A stretch of DNA of 64,000 nucleotides. Source: Adiantum capillus-veneris (Eukaryota; Streptophyta; Polypodiopsida; Polypodiales; Pteridaceae). The notes below the pieces were generated by a model, which saw nothing but the letters and a program-made list of their open reading frames with translations, did not search any database and was not told the origin of the DNA. This document shows, piece by piece, positions 34,758-46,699 of this stretch (position 1 is the first letter of the stretch; each line of letters starts with the position of its first letter). The DNA lies in contig CM043942.1 of assembly GCA_014529385.2 (NCBI GenBank), forward strand, positions 4,244,501 to 4,308,500, read 5' to 3'. The position numbers and the translations under genes are program-made.

Positions 34758-36719
34758 CTATATGTGTTGTAGAGGGGGAATGGGGGAACACACCTGACAC
34801 ACAACACCAAGGCCTCACTATAGTTCAGGGCATTCATAGCACCCCTATCCTCTCAAGATTACCTTCCAAAAAAACCTTCTCACACTAGAAAACCACCATC
34901 GTTTGCACGCAAACCAATGTACACATGCTTGACAAGATCACCATACTACACTCACACACCACTATTGTCCATCTTGAGCCTCTCAACACACACACCAACG
35001 CTCTATTTCACTCTCTCCACACATAGACATTGCGGTTTTGGGGGGGCACATACCTCCACACTACCAACACCGTGGACACAAGAAGAGAGTAGGAGAAAGA
35101 GAAGGGATGAAGGGGAGAATTGGCACAAAAACAGGGCAATGCATGAATTTATCTTGATTAAAAAGATCTTTACAACATCTTGAGCGCCACTCTATGACTA
35201 GCTTGACAAAACAGACAAAAAATTGACTCCAAACTCCAAAAAAACTCTCCAAAAAATAGTCAAAAAGTTTTTGTAATAAGGAACTCCACCCATTTTTAGA
35301 AAATTTTGCTCTCATTGGCCCTTTTTGGTGCTTAACTTGGCAACTTTGACAAGCTTGAAGCCCTCTCAGTGACCCTCAATATAAAAGGAGGGGACCCCAC
35401 ACGAGAAACAAGCCTTATGGACGCATTGGAGAACTGCTACCAAGGAACTTTTGCCACTTTTTGACCACAAAATAGCACCACAAATGCCCGCAAAACCACC
35501 CAGGTGCACCACCTTACCGCTGTGCACAATGCTCACACACCCACCCCATGGCATAGCTCTCTCTCTCTCTCTCTCTCTCTCTCAATGCAAATGTCACATT
35601 GTAGTATATATAGCCTATGTTTAGAGGCCTCCCCACCACATGTGGCTCAACGAGCCTATCACGTGGGAGCTCGTGGTGGAGGCACCCTCCCTACCTTCAA
35701 AAACCTCAAGTGCCATACAAAGAAAACCTTCTTCTTTACCCCCAACTTTCAGAACCATCCATCTTCTACTCTTGAACCCAATGCTTGCAGTGCAAATTCT
35801 GGTTGAAATCTTGCCTTGTCAAGTTTGGACCCCATCAATCCCTTCCACATTTTGACTCTCTCTAGATCGCAAACTGATGCCTTGAAAACGGAAAAAAACT
35901 ATCTAGCACCGCCCCTCTGGCAATTGCACCCAACTTCGACCTGGCTTATCTCAGCCACGACGACTTTGATTGACAAGGACATCAAATATAGCTCATTCTG
36001 CACATTTCCCACTATTCTCTATAACCCTGACAAGCCCATCATAATTCTAGATGGCATGGCAGTCAAAGTGGCACACAATTCGTCCCCAAAAAAACTTCAT
36101 CTAGCCATAACTTGCCCATCTTAGCTTCAATTGGTGATTTGATAAGGTTGACGTGCACCATAACTCAAGCACTTCACCCTTATCCATTGACATCAGCTTT
36201 GATCATCTATCTACACCTACCCTCTCTATCACGGATCAACAAACCATTTCAACTTTGGACTGCCATATCTTTTACACCATACCTCTATTTAAGGATCCAT
36301 CTGGACCAACTCGTAGAGCTCCTGAAGCACCACATTCCAAGGCACAATTCAAGCACTTTGGAAACCTTGATTGACCATTTTTGGAGCCTTCTTGGCCTAG
36401 AAATTCACATCAAGCATACATACTCCTACCCTTTGCCTGCCCAGAACTTTCACACCTATCTTGGCACTCTTCCATGCAGCTGTAGGCACCCATAGCATTG
36501 CATTGTCCACTTCAAAGAACCAGCCATCTTTGACTGCACCATTATTGGCCAACCCCCTTGTTGAACATTCATGTTCAACCAAAATCACGCTTGCAAACAA
36601 ATTAGCAAACCAAAAAACACAACCATCTATACAAGGAAAGCTCCATCTCTGCTACACACAATCTCTTTTAAGTGGGCTGTCTAACCCCCTTGACCATAAT
36701 TTGATGCCCATCAGGCACT
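34758..36719 (-). repeat. Candidate Gypsy-T2 3' LTR region
   Basis: Sequence downstream (minus sense) of the Gypsy-T2 integrase. The part 34900-35160 resembles 25900-26160. A purine-rich GAGGGGGAATGGGGGAA at 34765-34781 may mark an LTR edge on the plus strand. A (CT)n run is at 35560-35583. Long Thr/Pro-rich frames on the plus strand (35816-36721) have no domain I recognise. I cannot fix the ends. Confidence 0.4.
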
Positions 36720-37557
36720 AGAACCCTGTCAAAGTACAACTTAAGGTGCACACAATTCACCATGTGCCTGAGAAGCTTACCATTCGCCCACACCAACTGA
36801 TAGGTCCCATTAGGAAAGGCCTTTTGCACCTTATATGGACCTGTCCACTTCTTCTTGAACTTTCTCTCTGGAGATTGAAATCAAGATATCTTTCGTACTT
36901 CATCACCAGGTCACCCTCCTGTATCTTCTTGTCTAGCATGTATTGATTCAACTTTGTGACTTGCTTCTCTCACTACTTTAAATAGTAGTCCACTGCTGCT
37001 TCCCTGTCCATTTGCAAGGCTTCAAGACTAGAAATACAATCCTGCAAAATCTCATGTTGAGTGGAATTGACTCACCACATACCCTTCAAGGCACCTAGCT
37101 ACGCATGCACTGGTTAAACTGCCTCTTTACCATAGACCAACTCAAATGCAGTAAAATTTGTGGCCACCTTCTAGGATGTTTTGTATGCCCATAAGTATTT
37201 TTTAAGGTTAGCTTCCCACTTTGTCTCCTGCTTGTACACATACTTTTTCAACATCTTGATGATCTTCCCATTGGCACTTTCCACCTAACCATTACACTAG
37301 GGATGGTAGGGTGAAGAAAACCGACGTTGAATACCCAGCTTATCCACTACTACCCGCGTTAGCTTACTTTCAAACCCTTGATATCTATAAAAAATGAGTA
37401 CCCATGGCACTCCAAAACAAAAAATGCAGTCAAAGAAAAATTGGACCACAGTATGGGCGTTTACCTCTACTTCCTTGGCCTTGACCCACCCGGTGAGGTA
37501 GTCAATGGCTACCACAATGTATTTTTTATTGCTCAGTGGCTTATGGAGTTGACCCAT
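36720..37557 (-). pseudogene. Gypsy-T2 integrase
   Basis: Frame 37557-37297 (86 aa) has the integrase core: KKYIVVAIDYLTGWVKAKEV (first Asp), CIFCFGVPWVLIFYRYQGF and LGIQRRFSSPYHP. In the family the second Asp sits in a SDRGxxF block; here it is Tyr (FYR). Translation with stops continues through VESANGKIIKMLKKYV (catalytic Glu), KYLWAYKTS and FELVYGKEAV to the C-terminal region in 36951-36757. One catalytic Asp is lost and several stops are present. Confidence 0.85.
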
Positions 37558-37559
37558 TT

Positions 37560-39523
37560 TTCAAAATAATTTTGGACTATGATAGCCCCACCACGTATAG
37601 ACCCACAACATGCACCTGTACTCTACTACTTGCTAGCTAGTCCACCTCTTGGTTCTACTCTCTCTTAACATGCTTGGACTCGATCACCTCAAAGAACTTT
37701 AATAGCTTTTTAATGGAAAAAAACAATGACTTAAAGTGGTAATTTAAGGATGTTTTAGCTCCTGAAAAGTCCTTCAGATGTGCACAATAGACTGCTTAAC
37801 CATGTTCAATAACCTAATTTCATCAAAGATATGTCAAAAGGAGTGGGTGCAAATATAACCTGGAGCTTCTCAAATACAAAATTTGTTAAAGTCTCTATAA
37901 ATTAGTAATAATGCTTTGGAGATGAAGGTTTGAGGCAGTGACAAATCTTGGCCTCTAACATGTGATGAAAGTGACGTACTACACCCTCAAAGACGAACTT
38001 TCGCTGATGTCTTACCTGCTTGGTGTCTGCTATATCTGTGAGATATAATTTTAAATCTGAAACGTTATGATATAAATGAAAACTATCGGAATCATGTTAT
38101 GATTGTGAACCATAAACAATGAATTAATTTGTAACAAAGAATACTATGTTATGATTGCAAATTGTTGAACCATAAATGTGCACTTTACCCTAGGCTAACA
38201 CTAAGGTCTAGGAGAATTGAATGTTCATCTATGAGGAGGTGCCAATGGGCATCGGGAACTTATAAAAGAAGCTCTTGTATTGTAACTGAGAGGAGAGATT
38301 TGAATGAACAAGTTTGGAAGCCTACTCGTGTCTCTCTCTCTCTCTCTCATGCGTCATCTTTCTCATGCTCTCTCTCTAATCGTCTCTCTCTCTTCCCCTT
38401 ACAACACTTGGCGATCCTAATGTGTGTGTCTATGTAGACATGGGGATGATTTTAGAGCATTGTGGTGGAGATGGTGAGGTGGTTAAACCAAGACTTTGAA
38501 GGAGCTCCATGGGCATGACGTGAGTTCAACACAGGACGCTTTTCAAATTTTGTGTAGGAAAAAGAATCCTTACCGCGCGCATTGGAGGCATTAAACCCAT
38601 GAGGGGTCTATTAGAAGTCTAGAATGTAACCGCTTGGGTAAAAACTTGGTATGAATATAATCTACGGTGATTAAATTTAGATGAATTTTCTATTTTGTGA
38701 GTGGCATACGACCGCAAAGAGGCATGTTCAAGCTCCCCCGTTGAAGGGCTGAATTGCTTATGTGAAAGCAAAAGATTTTTGTTGTGCACCAACAAAAGCA
38801 TAAAACCTAGAACACAATGGTCCACAAAATGGTGCAACTAACAAGTTAACAACATTGTGTGTACAATCATGCATATTTAATAATAAACAACCTTACCTCA
38901 TCTGGTGTTCAAGGTACCTTACAACAACTGCTAGCATGTCTATATACTGTATTAAAGGTACTCGTACCGTGGCATAACGGTTTTGCTTGAGGGAGGCAAT
39001 TGATATTCCTCCGCTCGGCCAAGGCAACAATGCAATGAAAAAGCATTGAGAACTCAAGAAATGGTGGCAGCAAATTGACTTTGGCTTGCAGATATCTCGT
39101 ACGTAGCAAATCTTGATGGCTTAATGTTGAAAAGATAATTAATTTTTAAGATGCAATGCCCATACTCTTGCCATGGAGCTTGTAAATGATGAGGGAATAA
39201 AGTATGTGTGTATGAAAGTGGTCAACGGACACGCCCAAAAAAATTTCCACGACAAAGCTCGTCGTTGTCAACACCATTCTAGAAGAATTTAATGTGCACA
39301 TTGCATGTTTCAATACGTTGTGAATGTGAAATGAAGGCATGGGAAAAAGTGTAGGCCACTTTGCATTTTTTGCGGGGAAAGTAATCACAAATGGGATAAA
39401 TGTAGCAATAAGGAGTCTTCTCAATGTGATATGAAGACCACAAATCACGACATTGCTCATTAAGTCTTTTGGAGCAATATTATATTCTTGAGTGAAATTA
39501 CACATAATAAATTGCATAAACCC
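37560..39523. other. Unassigned region between Gypsy-T2 integrase and an LTR
   Basis: A TATAAAAG at about 38262 and CT-rich runs (38330-38395) hint at an LTR or promoter, but no LTR pair is visible. On the minus strand 39565-39146 (139 aa) and 39109-38909 (66 aa) stay open with non-repetitive composition; I recognise no domain in either. Confidence 0.4.
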
Positions 39524-40867
39524 GAACACCAACAACTCTTGTCTTTGTGATGCAAATACAACCAAGAGCCAAGCTTCAATGCATGCTCATCCTCTACCAT
39601 GCTAATTACTAAGCTAAGCTATGCTAATATGAGCGATTATGTGAGGAGATTTCTTGTAAGAATACTCCTTCTTCCTCTCAATCTACTCTCATACCCCGCT
39701 AGATCTCACCATCTTCGAAGGTGTGTGAGGTCTTGGGTCTGAGACCGTGAGGGAATTGATGTTGTGTTTGATAAGTTTTTTGCTTAGTGCATGAAGTTTA
39801 CATCTTCATTGCACTAGCTAGTAGTAAAGGAACACAAAGAATTGTATTGTAAAACGTCTCTCTTGATAAGAGAAACCATAATACAAAGCCTTTTGGAGGG
39901 GGGACCGGCTCCGTGTAAATCCGGTCCTCAACTGTTGTCAATAGCTTAATTTCTCTCTCTTTTGAAGTATTGTTCATGCTATCTTGTGATTCTCATTGGG
40001 AATCTATTCTAGTGAAATGCTCAGTATGTTCATGATATTTTCTGCTACACACAAGTTACTAGATGTAACATTTAATGGCCTAAAAACTTGTGTGTAGCGG
40101 AAATTAGCATGAACATTGTGGGCATTTCATTAGAAAAGAGTCCTAATGAGAATTACAAGAGTGCTTGGGTGGAGAGAGTGCTTGGGTGGAGAGAGCAACA
40201 AAAAGCATAACACCTAGTTAGATAGCATGAACAATACTTTGAAAAGAGAGAGAAATTAAGCTATTGACAACAGTTGAGGACCAGATTTACATGGATCCGG
40301 TCCCCCCTCCAAAAGGCTTTGTATTATGGTTTCTCCCATCAAGAGAGACATTGTACAATACAATTATTTGTGTTCCTTCAAGACTAGCTAGTGCAATGAA
40401 GATGAAAGCTTCATGCACCAAGCAAAACACTTATCAACCACAACATCAATTGTCTCCAGTCTCAGACCCAAGACCTCACACACCTTCGAAGATGGTGAGA
40501 GCTAGCAGGGTATGAGAGTAGATTGAGAGGAAGAAGGAGTATTCTTACGAGAAAGATGTACATCTCCTCACATAATCACTCATATTAGCATAGCTTAGTA
40601 ATTAGCATGGTAGAGGAGATGAGCATGCATTGAATCTCGGCTCTTGGTTGGATTTGCATCACAAAGCCAAGAGTTGTTGGTGTATGCCTCCCTTCTCACA
40701 AGCTTGGAGTAGGTGATAAGCTTTCCATTAAATCTTGAGAAGGAGAGAGAGTCTTCTTTCCTTCACACATGAGATTGTGTGAGTGTGAGTGTGTTAATGC
40801 CTTGCAAAAATCAGCCCCGTCTCTCTCTTGGCCGATCCCTCTTGCTATTTGCTCATGCTACCCTCTC

Positions 40868-41190
40868 ATTGGACCTCCCTAGGGCTAGCCAATGACAATT
40901 AAGCAGCATAAGTGATAGCCTTTTGACATGTGTCCCCTTTCCCCTTTTGTGAGAGCTTTAGGTAATTTAATAATTCAACTAAACTCTCATTGGACCCCTT
41001 TGCCTCCTGGCCAATAGGAATCAGGCAAGCCATTGGGCTGCTGAATACTCATTGGACCCCTTGGGAGACTGTCCAATAGTCTTCTAGAGGGCTTAATTCT
41101 CATTGGTTATTTTATTAAGTGTTTTTAAATTAATTAAAATAGATTTACTCTATCCTAATTCTCATTGGTCCACCTCCAAGGCCATACAAT
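40868..41190 (-). promoter_or_regulatory. ATTGG/CCAAT dyads in the solo LTR
   Basis: On the plus strand pairs start at 40868/40889, 40989/41011 and 41051/41073, with a decayed pair at 41164/41186 (ACAAT). The spacing is again 21-22 bp, and the order is mirrored because the LTR is reversed. Confidence 0.5.
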
Positions 41191-41267
41191 AGGAATTGGG
41201 TACACCTTGTGGGCATCTGGGCTAGGGAGCTGACATGTGTCCCTCATTCCCTTTGTGTAAAGGGAGC

Positions 41268-41270
<3 letters not shown>

Positions 41271-41300
<30 letters not shown>
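41271..41300. repeat. (GT)n in the solo LTR
   Basis: About 30 bp of GT at the same LTR position where the Gypsy-E LTR has about 94 bp of (AC)n on the opposite sense. Confidence 0.93.
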
Positions 41301-41301
<1 letters not shown>

Positions 41302-41684
41302 CTTTCTCTCTCATCCCCTACAAGCAAGGCTTGCCCCCTCCTATGTAGGAATTGCTAAAGACTTTTGGGGCACACACAAAGCATCCAATTTTCCCAAAGT
41401 TTGACCTTTGGACACAACCTTTGAATTTTGGAAGTCTTAATGGGCCGAACCTTAGGGTCTTTTAAGCCCATTATTGCACATGGCTCTTTTGCAGATGCCC
41501 CCCCCCTTTGGATCCCTATTTTCCCTCCTTTGGATCCTTACTATGGCCGGTCTGCTAGCTTAACCAATATTCTAGCTTTTTCTCCCCTGGCACTTCCCCA
41601 TATTAAATGATCAGTTTAACATGAGAAAATCATTTAGGAGAATTACATATTGATTATTATGACACTAGACCATTAAATGTTACA

Positions 41685-42560
41685 AACAACATCCATCAAA
41701 TAAAATCGAATGAGCAACCAATCTCCTTGATATAGATACTTTGTAAATGATTCAAGTGCATTTGATAGGAAAATATGATCACCCTTGGCATGAGAGCTAG
41801 TATAAAACCTTGTGACTACATCATCACCCTCAACAACCATTTTATCTTCGTTTTCATATCTTGCTCTAGAAATCATATCCACAATTGGATTATATTTCCT
41901 TGCAATATGCTTAAATTTGGGATTCAAAAACTTTATGCAGGTAATCCATCTCAGCATATCAATGTTAGGAGTTGAAAAGCTTGTGATCATTTCAAGAAGG
42001 GATAGACAATCACTCTTCGCTATTGCAATTGCACCTATCAAATATTCTTTATCACATTTTAGTGCTATAACTACTCCCCATAATTCCCATCTCATATGTG
42101 GATAATTGCATTGACAAGCCCTTAGGACCTTTTATCCAAATCACACTACATATCGCGTACCATCTTCATCATCTTGGTCAATCACCTATTCAATTCCCAT
42201 GGGGCTAGTATCCATTTTCACAATCACATGTATTCCACATTCATAGTTTACTTTCCTCAAGGTCGGTGCCATAAGCAACAATTTCTTTAATTTCCTCATG
42301 GAATGTGTATGATTTTATTCCCATTGTAATTTTGGTTCTTTCTCAAGAGTTGATACAAAGGTGCTGCCACATGTGCATAATGTGGAATCCAAATAACATA
42401 AAACACACATTCACCCAAGAGCATTTGAACCTCATTCAGATTAATACATATCTCTGTTATTCTTTGAATCACATCAATTTTTGTCAAAAACAAGGTCCTC
42501 TACCATATGGCCTGCACATATGTCCCACAACAAGAAATTCATTCACACCAAACACTGATG
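41685..42560 (-). pseudogene. Gypsy-T2 RT thumb and RNase H
   Basis: Frame 42493-42296 has IWIPHYAHVAAPLYQLLRK, the connection between RT and RNase H. Frame 42095-41673 (140 aa) has WELWGVVIALKCDKEYL, IAKSDCLSLLEMI, NIDMLRWITCIKFL and HIARKYNPIVDMISRARY, the RNase H blocks of a non-chromoviral Gypsy. Several stops lie between the two. The coding stops where the LTR begins at 41684. The matching integrase is 4 kb further on the minus strand (37557), so the LTRs probably inserted into this element. Confidence 0.85.
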
Positions 42561-42633
42561 GGTAAGGTTCACTTCTTTTAGCCTTGACAAGATCTTGTCA
42601 CAATCATTTGTTACCATATACATATGATAGTGA

Positions 42634-42835
42634 TGTGTGTGAACACACTAGGACCACTGGGGCCCATTTTTCCCTCTTTAGGAGGTTTTTACCTCGTGCA
42701 TTGTATATACACCCATCACTCTAGGGCTATCTATATTTCCATTACACACTAAGTAACACTCCCTCTATTGTGTGCCTTGAGCTTCCTTCATCTTCTCCAA
42801 GCTGTGTGCATTTCTCTGCAACCCTAATTCCAACA
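42634..42835 (+). repeat. Copia-D 5' LTR (start tentative)
   Basis: A likely start is TGTGTGTGAACACAC and a likely end is AATTCCAACA at 42835. After it stands ATTCGTATC, a decayed Met primer site; the related copy at 31537 keeps TTGGTATCAAAG. At about 200 bp it is a short LTR for the superfamily. Confidence 0.55.
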
Positions 42836-43149
42836 ATTCGTATCCTCCCAGGTTTTCTCCGATTACAATGAGGTTTGGCGAGCGTTCGCAAGTCGAAAAA
42901 TATTTCAGGTAATTGCTCATAGAGCTCAGTTTGCTCAGATTTTTGATTCGGGCTCATTTCGGCCTCCGATTCCACTACATGCATTACTGCACAGGCTATT
43001 TTGTCATTTTGTGCAAAATTTCTGTCAGTGCCATTTTTTGCATAACAAGTACCTTATAGTCTTCTACGGTTTGTGCTATATAGCACATGTTGATCTCGCT
43101 CCGTTTCTCCTCTTTTCAGGCAGTTTTCACATCAGGTGCAACATTTACC

Positions 43150-44057
43150 ATGGCTGACAACAACACAAATGTGTTCAAGATGTTTGCTGCTGAGGATAGG
43201 TTGGATAGGGACAATTACCCTTTGTGGGCTTATATGATGAAACACGTTCTTGTGTCAAAGGGCGTCTGGAATATTGTGCAGGGTATTGATGTATGTCCTG
43301 GTTCTGAGGATGTAGGCGATGTTGAGGATGGTGCAGGTCTTGCTGCAAGGATTGTTGCTATTAGAGTTTTTTTGCCTACGACAAAACAAACTTGTTGGGA
43401 TGTAAAGGATGCGCAGGCTCATGCATTGATTGCATTTTCTATGAAGCGCACCATTGTTCCTCACATTCATTTAGCAAAATCTACAAAACAAGCTTGGGAT
43501 ATTCTAGCAGGTCTTTATGCAAGCCACAATTAGGCTAAAATTTCTTTGTTGCGTAAAGACCTGGAGTCAAAGATTATGCATGAGGAAGATGATATGGACA
43601 CTTTTCTTGTTGTTTGGTGTCAAGGATATCAATGAGAAACTTATTTCTGTAGGCGAAGTCATTTCAGACAAATCCCTTGTGTAGACTGTTCTTGATGCCT
43701 TATCAGATTCTTACCAGACTTTTGCTAGTACTTGGAGACTTAAGACCCAAGGAAATCGTGAAGTTGTCAAGTTTGATGCATTATGCACATTGCTATTGCA
43801 AGAGTCACTTTCCTGAACAAACAGGACTAGATAGCGTGCAGTTGAACAGGCTTTTATTGCTGTCAAAGAAACGGTGGTAACAACAATGCAGCCACTTCTT
43901 ATGGTTCTGCTGCAAGTGGCAAAACTTGTGTTCCCAATGTTTCTGATGGCAGTACTTTGTCTGGGTGATAAGGGCAAAAAGAAGATGCATTTCCATTATT
44001 GTAAAGCTAATGATCACTTGATCAAGAAATGTCCTAAGTTGAAGGCAAAGAGGCTAT
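43150..44057 (+). pseudogene. Copia-D gag
   Basis: The Met at 43150 starts MADNNTNVFKMFAAEDRLDRDNYPLW, a Copia gag N-terminus (the DUF4219/UBN2-type start in which the Trp is conserved), then WDVKDAQAHALIAFSM and TKQAWDILAGLYASHN. A TAG follows at 43531-43533, with frame changes after it. The nucleocapsid knuckle at 43991-44032 reads F-H-Y-C-K-A-N-D-H-L-I-K-K-C; the first Cys is Phe (TTC for TGC), so the zinc site is broken. Confidence 0.9.
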
Positions 44058-44207
44058 GAAGAAAGAGGGTGGTTCCACTGCAAATGCTGGTTCCACTACA
44101 AATGCAACCATTGTTGAGTCTTCTATAAAAGGAGACTGTAATGCTGATGTTGATGCAGAATGGGATTTTAGTGCAAGGTGCACTTACAATCTTGCCGTCC
44201 ATGATGC

Positions 44208-44440
44208 ATGCATGTTAGTTGCTGCAGATTCACATGTGTGGTATTTTCACAGTGGTCATTACCTCACATCGTGAATTGTTTACCGCTCTCCAGTCTGTCC
44301 CTCATGGGAATTCAGTCACTTGTGCCAAAAATGCCTCTTTTCCGGTTCAGGGAGTTGGAAAGATTGTGTTTATTGCTGCAAATGTCAGTTCTTTCACACT
44401 TGTTGATGCACTTTATGTACCTAGGATCTGCACTTGCTAG
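44208..44440 (+). pseudogene. Copia-D protease remnant
   Basis: The frame reads SHVWYFHSGHYLTS followed by a TGA, then a shifted frame with RELFTAL, VQGVGKI and LVDALYVPRI. The family active site is W-x-x-DSGA; here the catalytic Asp is His (CAC at 44248-44250) and Ala is His. Confidence 0.75.
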
Positions 44441-45616
44441 ACTTGGACTTGTAGTCAAATTTGTGGATGACAGATGTACAGTCCATGATCTCAATTTTGG
44501 TGATGAAATGTTGCATCTGGGCTTTTGTGTCGTGGGATTTATAAGCTCACTTTGTATGACAAGTGTGGAAAAAATTTTGCAAATACAGTTGCAGATTCAA
44601 GGACTATATCCGATGCAAGACTTTGGCATGCACGTTTTAGTCATCTGAATTTTGCCAGTTTGTTGCGTTTGCACAAATCTGATATGGTTGCTTCTTTGCT
44701 GCCTCTTGAAGCACCTCTCAAACATGTCTGTGAAGGTTATATTTTGGGTAAAATGCAGCGTTCTAAGTTTCCAAAGGATGGTTCATTAGGGCTACATGCA
44801 GGTTGCAGCTTCTGCATAGTGATGTTTATGTGCCCATGCAAACTCCGTCTTTGGGCAACTACCTTTACTTCGTGACTTTCATTGATGATTACTCCAGGCA
44901 TGCATGGGTATTTTCGCTTAAAGCAAAGTCCGAAGTTTTTATGTGCTTCAAACAATTTCTGGCTATGGCTGAAAATGTCTTGAAATGTACACCCTCCGTT
45001 CCGATCGAGGGGGGGAGTGTATGTCTCATGAATTTAATGCATTTCTGGCTAGTCGTGGGATAAAACACCAATGTACAGTGCCTTATACACCTCAAAAAAA
45101 TGGTGTTGCTGATAGGAAAAATAGGTCACTTACGGAAATTGCGTGATGTATGGTCAAGAGTCAAGCTTTGCCGCATTCTTTTTGGCTTGAGGCCATCATG
45201 TGTGCCACTTATGTACTAAACAGGTGTCCTACAAAAGCTTTGCAGTCTATTACTCCATATGAAGCATGGCATGATAGAAAGCCATTGAGAACATGAGTGT
45301 TTTTGGCTGTTTGGCATATGCTTTGGTGCCACAAACACATCACAAAAAATTGGATGATAAGGCTGTCAAATGTATTTTTGTTGGTTATAGTGCTGAAAGC
45401 AAAGGTTACAGGTTGTATCATCCACAAACAAAGCGTATTCTGTTTTCATGGGATGTAGTGTTTGTGGAAGATTCTGTTCAGCCCCTGTTGTCATGTACTA
45501 GAGACAGTAATGTAAGCTCACAGAACATTTATGACACTTTGTTGCCTCTTTTCTGTGGTGGAAGTTCGAATGTAAATTCCAATGAGGCAAATGTACAGCC
45601 TATGGGGGTTTTTTGA
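44441..45616 (+). pseudogene. Copia-D GAG-pre-integrase and integrase
   Basis: Found in order across three frames: LWHARFSHLNFASLLRLH (pre-integrase), HVCEGYILGK, QLLHSDVYVPMQTPSLG and FVTFIDDYSRHAWVF (first Asp), a frame change near 44995, then RSDRGGE (second Asp), TVPYTPQKNGVADRKNRSL (the E position reads D), AIMCATYVLNRCPTKAL, and the C-terminal VFGCLAYALVP and CIFVGYSAESKGYRLY. Several stops are present. The ADRKN spelling instead of AERKN may also disable catalysis. Confidence 0.88.
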
Positions 45617-45899
45617 AAATGTTACAGATCTGCCTATTACTGATGCAGATGTACATGATGTACTTGATGAGGAAAGGGCTGAAAATGAGCAGGCTAGAGG
45701 TATGCCAAAATGGGCTGTTGCATACATTGCGTGATAGTAAATTGAATGCACCTCTGTGTAGTCGTACTCGTTCAGGCTCTCGCCATGCATCTTATGCATC
45801 AGATTGTTATGATTCAGCTGTGTCTGGCTTACATGATGTTGAGGAGTCTTCGTCTTTTGATGAAGCACAAAATTCAAAAAGTTGGATGGCTGCCATGCA

Positions 45900-46689
45900 A
45901 TCAATATGCACTTATAGAAAATGAGACATGGACTTTATGTGATTTTCCTCCTGGAAAAAAGGCCATTGGTAGAAGTGGGTTTACAAGTTGAAATGCAAGC
46001 CGGATGGTGAGATCGATTGCCATAAGGCTCGACTTGTTGCAAAGGGTTATGCACAACAAAAAGGCAAAGGGTTATGCAAGCCGGATGGTGAGATCGATTG
46101 CCATAAGGCTCGACTTTTTGCAAAGGGTTATGCACAACAAAAAGGCATAGATTATGAAGACACTTTTTCTCCCACTCGTTGTATGACTACTATTCGTTTT
46201 CTATGTGCATTGGCAGCTCATTTTGGTTGGGACATACATCAATTAGACATTGTTACTGCTTTCTTCAATGGTGACATATTTGAGGAAGTTTATGTAATGC
46301 AGCCTCGCGGTTTTGTCAAGAAAGGACAAGAGGACAAAGTGTGCAAATGTCACAAGGCTTTGTATGGGTTGAAGCAATCTCCTCGTGCTTGGTATGAGAA
46401 AGCTGACACTCATTTGGTCAAACAAGGCTTTCATAACAGTCCAATAGAAAGCACATTGTATGTAAAGCATGAGGGTGATGTACTTCTCATTGTGGTTCTT
46501 TATGTCGATGATTTGCTGATCACTGGACCAAATGAGAGATATATTGCTGAATTTAAGGCTAATTATAATGCTACTTTCAAGATGAAATATTTGGGGCTGT
46601 TGTATCATTATTTCGGCATACAGTTTAAGCAGTGTGATGGTGGTATTTCCTTGTGTTAGAAAAGTTACATAGAGACATTGCTATGTAAG
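45900..46689 (+). pseudogene. Copia-D reverse transcriptase with internal duplication
   Basis: The 223-aa frame 45988-46659 has KARLVAKGYAQQKG, DYEDTFSPTRCMTTIRFL, QLDIVTAFFNGDIFEEVYVMQPRGF, YGLKQSPRAWYEK and VLYVDDLLITG with catalytic YVDD. An 81-bp (27-codon) unit is duplicated in frame at 45994-46074 and 46075-46155. A TAG at 46657-46659 and the LINE-2 junction end it. Compared with the rest of Copia-D the RT is well conserved. Confidence 0.93.
45994..46155 (+). repeat. 81-bp in-frame tandem duplication in Copia-D RT
   Basis: Both copies begin TGCAAGCCGGATGGTGAGAT; the copies differ at only a few bases. The unit is 27 codons and repeats the KARLxAKGYAQQKG segment at the RT N-terminus. Confidence 0.95.
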
Positions 46690-46699
46690 TTTTTTTTTT
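46690..46699 (-). other. LINE-2 poly(A) tail
   Basis: Ten T on the plus strand, preceded on the minus strand by GGATCTTTTTCTCGG, a 3' end text typical of plant L1 elements. Confidence 0.85.

Larger units (their letters stand above)
40064..41664 (-). repeat. Solo LTR of the Gypsy-E family with target duplication
   Basis: On the minus strand the segment runs TGTCATAATAA to AATGTTACA, matching the Gypsy-E LTR at 56393-58072 end to end. It is bracketed by a perfect 5-bp duplication CTAGA (40059-40063 and 41665-41669). No internal sequence follows, so it is a solo LTR left by LTR-LTR recombination. It sits head-on in a sister LTR, so the first about 540 bp on either side of 40064 form a large inverted repeat. 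Confidence 0.93.
39524..41684 (+). repeat. 3' part of a chromoviral LTR, split by a solo LTR
   Basis: 39524-40063 aligns with 57469-58058 of the Gypsy-E LTR (ACCAACAACTCTTG to AAGTTAC-AG). The last bases of this LTR resume at 41670-41684 (CCATTAAATGTTACA) after the inserted solo LTR. The left part of the LTR is missing. Confidence 0.85.
42634..46689 (+). mobile_element. Copia-D: Ty1/Copia element, 3' truncated
   Basis: A short LTR (about 42634-42835), leader, gag, protease remnant, GAG-pre-integrase, integrase and RT lie in Copia order on the plus strand. RT ends at 46689, where the poly(A) tail of LINE-2 begins; RNase H and the 3' LTR are missing. Multiple stops and frame changes occur. Confidence 0.9.

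Noticed and set aside
35504-36721. Thr/Pro-rich plus-strand frames as a possible wall protein
   Set aside because: They lie downstream of a minus-strand integrase in a probable LTR, have many frame overlaps and no signal peptide or regular motif.
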